In this document: piece by piece, positions 16,202 to 22,623 of the stretch | How the letters are laid out: each line of letters starts with the position of its first letter | How positions within the stretch are numbered: position 1 is the first letter of the stretch | Made by a program: the position numbers and the translations under genes | Assembly (NCBI GenBank): GCA_019120545.1 | Contig: DWUX01000253.1 | Location: 1-37,021, forward strand | Direction of reading: 5' to 3' | From: Candidatus Blautia stercoripullorum | GTDB lineage: Bacteria > Bacillota > Clostridia > Lachnospirales > Lachnospiraceae | Length of the DNA stretch: 37,021 nt | Notes under the pieces: model-generated | The model's input: the letters and a program-made list of their open reading frames with translations, nothing else | Told to the model about the DNA's origin: nothing | Database searches by the model: none

Positions 16202-17797
16202 ATGCTTTTTACGTCATATAGTTTCATCGGATTTATCACGGCGGTATTTATCCTGTATTATGTGCTGCCTAAGAAATGTCAGTGGCCTCTGCTGCTGACC
16301 GCCAGCTACATATTTTACTTTATCGCCAGTCCTTCTTATCTGATCTTTATCGCGGCAACCACGGTGTCCACCTATCTGGTGAGCCGGAAGCTGGAAAGTA
16401 TCAAGACAGAGCAGGACGCCTACATAAAAGCAAACAAGGGAAAGATCGCCAGGGATGAAAAGAAAGCCTATAAGGCAAAGATGAAGGGGAAACAGTGGAA
16501 ATGGCTGCTGGTCTGTCTCATCTTTAACCTGGGAATCCTGGCGGTGCTGAAATACACCAATTTTGTTATCGCCAATATCAACGGGATCCTGGAGGCCTTC
16601 CACAGCACAAACGAACTTTCTTTTGTGAATCTGATCCTGCCAATGGGAATTTCCTTCTACACCTTCCAGACTATGGGATATATTATCGACGTTTACAGAG
16701 GAACCTGCAAGGCAGAGAGGAATCTGTTTAAGCTGGCCCTCTTTGTATCCTTTTTCCCCCAGCTGGTCCAGGGACCTATCAGCCGGTTTAACGACCTGGC
16801 CAAGTCTCTTTTTGAGGAACATTCCTTTGATACAAAGGTGGTATCCTATGGACTTTACCGCATCCTGTGGGGATATTTTAAGAAGGTGGTCATTGCCGAC
16901 CGCATTTTGGTGGCGGTAAATGAGATCATCCAGAACCCTGACGTTTATCAGGGAGGATTTGTATTTGTAGGAATGATGTTCTATGCCTTTGAGCTGTATG
17001 CAGATTTTACCGGGGGCATCGACATTACCATAGGTATTGCCCAGACCATGGGAATTACTGTGACAGAGAACTTCCGCAGGCCTTATTTTTCCAAGAACAT
17101 TAAGGAATACTGGAAGAGATGGCACATTACTATGGGTACCTGGTTTACAGACTATATTTTCTATCCCATTTCCGTGTGCAGGCCAATGCTGAAGATCTCT
17201 AAATTTTCACGGGCGAAGTTTGGCGATGCAGTGGGAAAAAGAGTGCCGGTATATCTGTCTTCCTTTGTGGTATGGTTTACCACCGGTATCTGGCACGGCG
17301 CAAGCTGGAACTTTATTGTCTGGGGTCTGATGAACTTTGTGGTGATCATGATCTCCCAGGAACTGGAACCTTTGTACAGGAAATTTCATCACCGGTTCCA
17401 GGTAAAAGACAAGAAATGGTACGGGGCCTTTGAGATCATCCGGACAATCCTGCTGATGAGCGCCATCCGTATGTTTGACTGCTACCGGGACGTACCTCTG
17501 ACCTTTAAGATGTTTGGAAATATGTTTACCCACTTTGATATCACAGCGCTTACAGGAGAAGCCTTCCTGGGGCTGGGGCTTACAGGGGCGGACTATCTGC
17601 TGCTATTTATCTGCCTGATCATTGTGGTGGCGGTAAGTCTTATCGAAGAACAGAAGGGCAGTGTGAGAAATCTGATCTATGCTTCTCCGGCGGCCTGGAA
17701 GTATATTATCTTCGGTATTATGACCCTGGTGGTGATCGTATTCGGCGCTTACGGCATTGGATATGACCAGAGCCAGTTTATCTATAATCAGTTTTAG
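16202..17797 (+). CDS. MBOAT-family membrane O-acyltransferase (DltB/AlgI-like)
   Basis: A 531-aa polytopic membrane protein. The two MBOAT signature regions are present: EYWKRWHITMGTWFTDYIFYPI with His308, and TGIWHGASWNFIVWGLMNF with the catalytic His365. In length it is closer to AlgI than to DltB (about 400 aa). It carries an unusual Lys-rich, probably cytoplasmic insert at about residues 64-100 between helices. The family accepts an acyl or aminoacyl group from inside the cell and passes it to a surface polymer, with an SGNH-like partner. The gene lies 11 bp after the carrier gene and 15 bp before the SGNH-like gene. Substrate is inferred from the operon, not from the enzyme itself. Confidence 0.92.
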   Translation: MLFTSYSFIGFITAVFILYYVLPKKCQWPLLLTASYIFYFIASPSYLIFIAATTVSTYLVSRKLESIKTEQDAYIKANKGKIARDEKKAYKAKMKGKQWKWLLVCLIFNLGILAVLKYTNFVIANINGILEAFHSTNELSFVNLILPMGISFYTFQTMGYIIDVYRGTCKAERNLFKLALFVSFFPQLVQGPISRFNDLAKSLFEEHSFDTKVVSYGLYRILWGYFKKVVIADRILVAVNEIIQNPDVYQGGFVFVGMMFYAFELYADFTGGIDITIGIAQTMGITVTENFRRPYFSKNIKEYWKRWHITMGTWFTDYIFYPISVCRPMLKISKFSRAKFGDAVGKRVPVYLSSFVVWFTTGIWHGASWNFIVWGLMNFVVIMISQELEPLYRKFHHRFQVKDKKWYGAFEIIRTILLMSAIRMFDCYRDVPLTFKMFGNMFTHFDITALTGEAFLGLGLTGADYLLLFICLIIVVAVSLIEEQKGSVRNLIYASPAAWKYIIFGIMTLVVIVFGAYGIGYDQSQFIYNQF

Positions 17798-17812
17798 GAG
17801 GAAGGACTTATC

Positions 17813-18880
17813 ATGAAAGCAAAAAAATTTCCTAAATGGCCTGCCGCTGTGGCGGTTCTGGCAGCGGCGCTGATCCTGGTACTGTTCCTTCTCCAGAAAC
17901 TTCTGATGCCCAAATACATGTCAGATATTGTAGAGGGAAATCTGGTTGAAGAATATTACCAGGAGACCACGGATCATGAAGTGATCTTTGTGGGAGACTG
18001 TGAGGTTTATGAGAATTTTTCACCTATTGAGATATACCGGGATTATGGGATCACCAGCTATATCAGAGGCTCGGCCCAGCAGCTGGCCTGGCAGTCTTAT
18101 TATCTTCTGGAGGATACCCTCCGGTATGAAACGCCTAAGGTGGTAGTGTTCAATGTTCTGGCGCTGAAATATAATGAGCCTCAGAGCGAAGCCTACAACC
18201 GGATGAGCATAGACGGAATGAAATGGTCCAAAGCAAAGATCGGGGCCATTCAGTCTTCTATGACAGAAAAAGAAAATATGCTGGATTATATTTTCCCTAT
18301 CCTCCGCTATCATTCCAGATGGTCGGAACTGTCCGCAGAAGATTTTAAATATATGTTCCATAAAGACAAGCTTTTTCATAACGGATACTACATGAGAGTA
18401 GACGTCCGGCCGGCGGAAGGGTTTCCGGAGCCGGATATACTGGCGGATTATACATTGGGCAGCAATGCCATGGGCTATCTGGATAAGATGCGCCGGCTCT
18501 GTGAGGAAAACGGCATTGAATTTGTCCTGGTAAAATCCCCCAGCCTTTATCCCTACTGGTATGAAGAGTGGGATCAGCAGATCGTGGATTATGCAGAGAA
18601 ATACGGGTTGGATTATTTTAACTATGAAAAGCTGGCGGATGAGATCGGCATTGACTATAGTACAGATACCTATGATGCGGGACTCCATCTGAACTTAAGC
18701 GGGGCAGAGAAACTATCGAAGTATTTCGGAGAATATTTAACAGAAACCTATGATCTGACAGATTATCGGGAGGATCCGGAATATAGGCAGGTTTATGAGG
18801 AAAAGATCCGGTTCTATGAGGATATGAAAGAAGCCCAGTATGAGGAACTGGAAAAATACGGAGAGATCGTCAGTTATTGA
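17813..18880 (+). CDS. Membrane-anchored DltD/SGNH-like protein with a Cys nucleophile position
   Basis: A 355-aa protein with one N-terminal membrane anchor (about residues 9-31) and an outer domain. The fold is suggested by block I FVGDCEVYENFSP and a C-terminal DAGLHLNLSG. In SGNH/DltD/AlgJ-type proteins block I carries the catalytic Ser (GDS/GSS); here the position is Cys63. The last block has Asp288 and His292, one residue further apart than the usual DxxH. In Dlt systems this partner receives the amino acid or delivers it to teichoic acid. It follows the MBOAT gene by 15 bp with AGGAGGAAGG upstream. Assignment rests on motifs and position; overall similarity to DltD is low. Confidence 0.75.
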   Translation: MKAKKFPKWPAAVAVLAAALILVLFLLQKLLMPKYMSDIVEGNLVEEYYQETTDHEVIFVGDCEVYENFSPIEIYRDYGITSYIRGSAQQLAWQSYYLLEDTLRYETPKVVVFNVLALKYNEPQSEAYNRMSIDGMKWSKAKIGAIQSSMTEKENMLDYIFPILRYHSRWSELSAEDFKYMFHKDKLFHNGYYMRVDVRPAEGFPEPDILADYTLGSNAMGYLDKMRRLCEENGIEFVLVKSPSLYPYWYEEWDQQIVDYAEKYGLDYFNYEKLADEIGIDYSTDTYDAGLHLNLSGAEKLSKYFGEYLTETYDLTDYREDPEYRQVYEEKIRFYEDMKEAQYEELEKYGEIVSY

Positions 18881-18906
18881 TAAGATAGGAAATATACAAA
18901 TAAGGT

Positions 18907-18935
18907 TTGACTTATGGCATAGATAAGGCTAAACT
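18907..18935 (+). promoter_or_regulatory. Possible secondary promoter for the lipoprotein gene
   Basis: TTGACT (18907-18912), 17 bp, TAAACT (18930-18935), in the 89-bp gap before the lipoprotein gene. The gene could also be read from the operon promoter, since no terminator is seen before it. Confidence 0.4.
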
Positions 18936-18969
18936 GGATTTCAGAGAATGGTTTTAGGAGGAATTGGAA

Positions 18970-19485
18970 ATGAACAAGATTAAGGGAATCGCAGCTGCGG
19001 TCATGATACTTGGCCTTGGAAGTCTGGCTGCCTGCTCAGGATCAGGAGACGGTTCAGGAAACGGCGGAAGCTCTTCATCAGAGCCTGGATTTACCTATAC
19101 AAACGGCAGTGTGACCATTGAGATGAATTCTGATGCGGCGGCTGTTATTGAAAAGCTGGGAGAGCCATTGGACTATTTTGAGTCAGAAAGCTGTGCTTTT
19201 GAAGGACTTGACAAAGTCTATACATATCCTGGATTTAAATTGAATACATATCCGGAGGATGACAAGGATTATGTATTATCTGTAGTATTTATGGACGATA
19301 CAGTGGAAACAGAAGAAGGCATCGCTATCGGAAGTACAAAAGACCAGGTTACAGAAGCTTACGGAGATCCGGCAAAGGAATCCGATACCAGCCTGGTATA
19401 TGAAAAAGGCGATACAGAAATGACCATCGGTCTTGACGGAGACAGCGTATCTTCTCTGGAGATCAGCGCTGTGACAGAAGAATAA
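18970..19485 (+). CDS. Small lipoprotein with a SmpA/BLIP-like domain
   Basis: A 171-aa predicted lipoprotein. It has a short basic start, a hydrophobic stretch and the lipobox LAAC with Cys22, then a Gly/Ser-rich linker. The outer domain (from about residue 42) contains VIEKLGEPLDYFESE and the repeat-like IAIGSTKDQVTEAYGDPAKE, a pattern common to small SmpA/BamE or BLIP-like folds. ATG 18970 is 8 nt after AGGAGG; an in-frame TTG at 18964 is too close to it. It ends the Dlt-like operon, before a strong terminator. Its role is unknown; an accessory function at the cell surface is plausible. Confidence 0.75.
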   Translation: MNKIKGIAAAVMILGLGSLAACSGSGDGSGNGGSSSSEPGFTYTNGSVTIEMNSDAAAVIEKLGEPLDYFESESCAFEGLDKVYTYPGFKLNTYPEDDKDYVLSVVFMDDTVETEEGIAIGSTKDQVTEAYGDPAKESDTSLVYEKGDTEMTIGLDGDSVSSLEISAVTEE

Positions 19486-19508
19486 AAAACCAGAAACAGA
19501 ATGAGAAA

Positions 19509-19556
19509 GCCAGTCTGAGACAGGAGCATATGAGAGCTCCGGACAGACTGGCTTTT
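19509..19556 (+). terminator. Strong terminator ending the Dlt-like operon
   Basis: GCCAGTCTG (19509-19517) pairs with CAGACTGGC (19544-19552), with an inner GGAGC/GCTCC stem (19523-19527 with 19536-19540), followed by TTTT. Confidence 0.85.
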
Positions 19557-19561
19557 CGTAT

Positions 19562-19745
19562 TCACAGAGGAGTCACCTTCGGGTGTATTATGCCTATGAT
19601 CAGGCTGCCGCCATTGGGTATTGGCAAAAGCAATGACAGATTTAAGGTACTTTTTACTTCTTTTTGGAAGCTCGACTTTATACTCAATATTTTTCGATTC
19701 CCCATGTAAAATCTCATCTAAGGTCATATGGCACATGCTGTACAT
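19562..19745 (-). pseudogene. Remnant of an AlbA_2 (Schlafen-like) DNA-binding-domain gene
   Basis: On the minus strand the reading frame starts MTLDEILHGES and runs through NIEYKVELPKRS and YLKSVIAFANTQ, the usual start of an AlbA_2 domain regulator or ATPase. After NTQ one extra base shifts the frame. The conserved GGSLIIGI continuation is in the next frame and then meets a TGA at 19562-19564. Only about 60 codons of a normally 200-500-aa protein remain, and no good ribosome site is seen. It is a broken gene fragment between a terminator and the alcohol dehydrogenase gene. Confidence 0.75.
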
Positions 19746-19784
19746 TTTTACAGTATAGAGCCTCTGCTTTTTTGTCTAGTGTGA

Positions 19785-20966
19785 TTAAAAATCTACTTCT
19801 GTTCCATAATAGGTACAGGTTAACAGTTTTTCCATCTGAGCCGGCGTGATCTCTCTTGGATTGGAGCCGGTGCAGGCATCTCCTACGGCCAGTTCTGCAA
19901 TCTTAGGCAGTTTTTCTTTGAATTCTTCTTCCTGAATGCCGAAGTCTTTCAGTGTAAGAGGAATGTTCATCAGTTTATTGAATTCCTGGATTTTCTTTCT
20001 CAGGCTGTTGATCAAGGCCTGCTGAGAATTTCCATCCAGTCCCATTCTTCTGGCGATTTCTGCATATCTTTCCGCGGCCTCTTTATTTTTTGCATTGTAC
20101 TGGATCACATAGGGTAAATAAATGGCGTTGGCGCAGCCATGGGGAATATGTCCTGTGGAGAAAGCGGCTCCGGTTTTATGAGCCATAGAGTGGACAATTC
20201 CGAGAAGGGCGTTGGAAAATGCCATTCCTGCCAGGCACTGAGCATAGTGCATCTGCTCTCTTGCGTCCATGTTCATATTGTAGGATGCCGGCAGATAATC
20301 CAGAACCATTTCAATGGCCTGAAGAGCCAAAGGATCTGTGAATGGTCCATGAAGAGTGGATACATAGGCTTCAATAGCGTGGGTCAGGGCGTCCATTCCT
20401 GTGTAGGCAACCTGTTTTACCGGAAGACCTGCAACCAGATCCGGATCAACGATGGCTACATCAGGGGTTATATTAAAGTCTGCCAGAGGATATTTCACTC
20501 CAGTCTGATAATCGGTAATAACAGAGAAGGCGGTGACTTCTGTAGCAGTTCCTGAAGTTGAAGGAATAGCGGCAAATTTTGCCTTCTGTCTCAGTTCAGG
20601 AAAATTGAAAGGTGTGCATAAGGCTTCAAAGGTTACATCCGGGTACTCATAGAATGCCCACATAGCTTTTGCCGCGTCGATGGGAGAGCCGCCGCCCATG
20701 GCAACGATCCAGTCTGGCTGGAAGGCTTTCATGGCTTCTGCGCCTTTCATGACAGTCTCCACAGAAGGATCTGGTTCTACGCCTTCAAAAACCTGAACTT
20801 CCATTCCTGCTTCTTTCAGATAGCCGACAGCTTTATCCAGAAAGCCCTGGCGTTTCATAGAGCCTCCGCCTACTACAAGCATTGCTCTGCTGCCCTTTAA
20901 ATTCTTCAATTCTTCCAGACAGCCTTTTCCGTGATAAATATCTCTTGGTAAACAAAATCTGCTCAT
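19785..20966 (-). CDS. Iron-containing alcohol dehydrogenase (group III)
   Basis: A 393-aa cytoplasmic NAD(P)-dependent dehydrogenase that reduces aldehydes to alcohols or the reverse. The N-terminal domain has the nucleotide-binding GGGSPIDAAKA. The metal-binding residues are Asp192 and His196 (MDALTHAIEAY), His259 (GIVHSMAH) and His276 (IPHGCANA), spaced as in FucO-type enzymes. The length is normal. ATG 20966 follows AAGGAGTGAATGAATC on the minus strand. It stands alone. The upstream promoter contains an inverted repeat between its -35 and -10 boxes, so control by cellular redox state is likely. The substrate could be a short alcohol such as butanol, 1,2-propanediol or lactaldehyde; the sequence does not decide. 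Confidence 0.93.
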   Translation of the reverse strand: MSRFCLPRDIYHGKGCLEELKNLKGSRAMLVVGGGSMKRQGFLDKAVGYLKEAGMEVQVFEGVEPDPSVETVMKGAEAMKAFQPDWIVAMGGGSPIDAAKAMWAFYEYPDVTFEALCTPFNFPELRQKAKFAAIPSTSGTATEVTAFSVITDYQTGVKYPLADFNITPDVAIVDPDLVAGLPVKQVAYTGMDALTHAIEAYVSTLHGPFTDPLALQAIEMVLDYLPASYNMNMDAREQMHYAQCLAGMAFSNALLGIVHSMAHKTGAAFSTGHIPHGCANAIYLPYVIQYNAKNKEAAERYAEIARRMGLDGNSQQALINSLRKKIQEFNKLMNIPLTLKDFGIQEEEFKEKLPKIAELAVGDACTGSNPREITPAQMEKLLTCTYYGTEVDF

Positions 20967-21023
20967 GATTCATTCACTCCTTTTGTGATTTAGACTTTTG
21001 ATCGAATTTCCTGTAACAATTTA

Positions 21024-21053
21024 ATTATATCACTGTTATTTTTTTTAACACAA
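21024..21053 (-). promoter_or_regulatory. Promoter of the alcohol dehydrogenase gene with a possible Rex-like operator
   Basis: On the minus strand TTGTGT (21048-21053) and TATAAT (21024-21029) are 18 bp apart. In the spacer, TGTTA and TAACA (21034-21050) form an inverted repeat with 7 bp between arms; the Rex consensus has 6. This could be a redox-repressor site but is one base too long for the standard motif. Confidence 0.5.
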
Positions 21054-21186
21054 TACTTTTTTCTGCAAAATTTAGATTAAAATTGTAAGGTATTGGGAAA
21101 GAAGATATAAAAGGAGATTAGAAGAATACAGCTGATGTAGAAAAGAAAAAATGAAGGAAATAACGTTAAAATTATAACGAATAAAA

Positions 21187-21222
21187 ACAACTCTTGACAT
21201 AATAGAGTTGTGGTGTTATATT
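21187..21222 (+). promoter_or_regulatory. Promoter of the DnaJ-like gene with an overlapping inverted repeat
   Basis: TTGACA (21194-21199), 17 bp, TATATT (21217-21222). The -35 box is framed by ACAACTC (21187-21193) and GAGTTGT (21205-21211), perfect 7-bp arms with 11 bp between. The site is not CIRCE, whose arms are TTAGCACTC and GAGTGCTAA, but has the same outline. Confidence 0.7.
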
Positions 21223-21285
21223 ACAAATAGAACAAAGAAAACAGTCTGTCAGAGAGGCTTTTTCGGAACAGAGAAATTTCAGCGC

Positions 21286-21325
21286 AGCGCCTCCCTTTGG
21301 ACTTTTGGTTCAAAATGGAGGCGCT
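21286..21325 (+). promoter_or_regulatory. Long hairpin in the DnaJ-like gene leader
   Basis: AGCGCCTCC (21286-21294) pairs with GGAGGCGCT (21317-21325), and the inner TTTGGAC pairs with GTTCAAA (one G-U). The loop is TTTTG. There is no U-run after it, so it is unlikely to be a terminator. It lies about 60 nt after the predicted start point and 22 nt before the ribosome site. Confidence 0.65.
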
Positions 21326-21359
21326 TCATATAACAGGTATATAGCAGAGGGTGGTTATA

Positions 21360-22415
21360 ATGGATAAAAAGAGAGATTATTATGAGGTTTTGGGCGTTGA
21401 CAGAAATGCAGATGCCAGCGCTATAAAAAAGGCTTACAGAAAACTGGCAAAGAAATATCATCCTGACACTAATGCCGGAAATCCTAAAGCCGAAGAAATG
21501 TTTAAGGAAGTTACAGAAGCCTATAATGTATTAAGCGATGACAAAAAGAGAAAACTTTATGATCAGTTCGGCCATGCCGCATTTGACGGAGGCGCTTCTC
21601 AAGGCGGTCCGGGGGCATCAGGAAGTTACAGCTACGGAGGCCCTGGCGGAGGATACCGGGAATATCATTTCCAGGGAGACCCGGGAGACATGGACGACAT
21701 TTTTAAGAATATATTCGGAGACATGTTCCATGGCCAGAGCAGCAGCGGCTTTTCAGGAAGCGGTTTTGGAAAAGGCGGCTTTGGCGGTTTCGGAGGCCAG
21801 GATTTTGGCGGAGACTTCGGGGGCTTTGGAAGAAGCTATGGAGGCCGCCGTTCTCAGAAGGGAGCGGATATGGCAGCTTCTGTGATCATCAGTTTTGAAG
21901 AGGCTGCCTTTGGCTGCAAGAAAGTCCTCAGCCTGAAGGATTCTACTACCGGCGCCGTTCAGTCTCTGGAAGTTCACATTCCGGCAGGAATTGAAACAGG
22001 CAAGAGTATCCGTTTGAGAGGAAAGGGAATGCCTGGAGCCAACGGCGGAGCGGCGGGAGATCTGCTCCTTCAGGTAACTGTGGAAGGAAAGCCGGGATAT
22101 GAGAGAAAGGGACTGGATATCTATACTACGGTAAAGATTCCTTTCAGTACGGCAGTGCTTGGGGGAGAGGCGGTAGTGCCTACCATTTACGGCAATGTTG
22201 TATGTAAGATCAGGGAAGGAACCCAGTCAGGGACCAAGATCCGGCTGAAAGGCAAAGGCATCGTTTCCATGAAGGATCCTTCTGTAAAAGGAGATCAATA
22301 CGCCCAGATCGAAATTCAGGTTCCTCAGCATGTAAGCCGGGAGGCAAAAGAGAAGCTGAAAGAATTTGACCGGGCCTGCGGAAGGCGGAGTTCCGGGAGA
22401 GGGAGCGCGGCCTGA
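21360..22415 (+). CDS. DnaJ-class co-chaperone without zinc finger (CbpA-like)
   Basis: A 351-aa J-domain protein that stimulates DnaK ATPase. Residues 1-70 form the J domain ([11 protein letters not shown] at 34-36, [10 protein letters not shown]). Residues about 75-160 are a Gly/Phe-rich linker with repeated GFGG and GGFG. The rest is a substrate-binding domain ([39 protein letters not shown]). The CxxCxGxG repeats of type-I DnaJ are absent, so it is a class B or CbpA-like co-chaperone. ATG 21360 follows GAGGGTGG. It is not next to grpE or dnaK. The inverted repeat at its promoter and long structured leader suggest stress control. Confidence 0.92.
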   Translation: MDKKRDYYEVLGVDRNADASAIKKAYRKLAKKYHPDTNAGNPKAEEMFKEVTEAYNVLSDDKKRKLYDQFGHAAFDGGASQGGPGASGSYSYGGPGGGYREYHFQGDPGDMDDIFKNIFGDMFHGQSSSGFSGSGFGKGGFGGFGGQDFGGDFGGFGRSYGGRRSQKGADMAASVIISFEEAAFGCKKVLSLKDSTTGAVQSLEVHIPAGIETGKSIRLRGKGMPGANGGAAGDLLLQVTVEGKPGYERKGLDIYTTVKIPFSTAVLGGEAVVPTIYGNVVCKIREGTQSGTKIRLKGKGIVSMKDPSVKGDQYAQIEIQVPQHVSREAKEKLKEFDRACGRRSSGRGSAA

Positions 22416-22428
22416 ATAAAGAGGCGGA

Positions 22429-22463
22429 GGCTGTCGCATTAATTAATGCGGCAGTCTTTTTTT
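22429..22463 (+). terminator. Terminator of the DnaJ-like gene
   Basis: GGCTGTCGCATTAA pairs with TTAATGCGGCAGTC (two G-U pairs), followed by a run of seven T (22457-22463). Confidence 0.85.
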
Positions 22464-22472
22464 ATGTCATAT

Positions 22473-22520
22473 TACCCTCGGTGTACAAGGGACAAAACGG
22501 CCCCTTGTACACCGAGGGTA
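22473..22520. repeat. Perfect 19-bp inverted repeat with a 10-nt loop
   Basis: The left arm TACCCTCGGTGTACAAGGG (22473-22491) and the right arm (22502-22520) are exact reverse complements. The loop is ACAAAACGGC. It follows the DnaJ terminator and precedes the UbiD promoter. No T-run follows on either strand, so it is not a simple terminator. Confidence 0.9.
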
Positions 22521-22565
22521 TCTTTGAGATAAGATTTCTTTTAAAGCCGGGAGGGTATTTTTAAA

Positions 22566-22594
22566 TTGATTATACCAGGGAAAGAAGTTAAACT
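22566..22594 (+). promoter_or_regulatory. Possible promoter of the ubiD operon
   Basis: TTGATT (22566-22571), 17 bp, TAAACT (22589-22594), about 30 bp before the UbiD start codon. Confidence 0.4.
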
Positions 22595-22623
22595 ATAAGG
22601 TAGAAGATCTTAGACGAGGTGAT

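Larger units (their letters stand above)
20967..21359. other. 393-bp divergent intergenic region between adh and the DnaJ-like gene
   Basis: No gene is seen. It holds, from left to right: the minus-strand dehydrogenase promoter and its operator-like repeat, an AT-rich middle (21060-21185) with a weak near-palindrome CGTTA-n6-TAACG at 21164-21179, the plus-strand DnaJ promoter with an overlapping inverted repeat, and a long leader with a strong hairpin before the DnaJ-like gene. Confidence 0.6.

Noticed and set aside
16214-17125. Open frame of 303 codons opposite the MBOAT gene
   Set aside because: Antisense shadow with no domain; the MBOAT motifs are on the plus strand.
21164-21179. CGTTA-n6-TAACG near-palindrome as a second Rex site
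   Set aside because: The outer bases do not match the Rex consensus and the region is AT-rich, so chance is likely.
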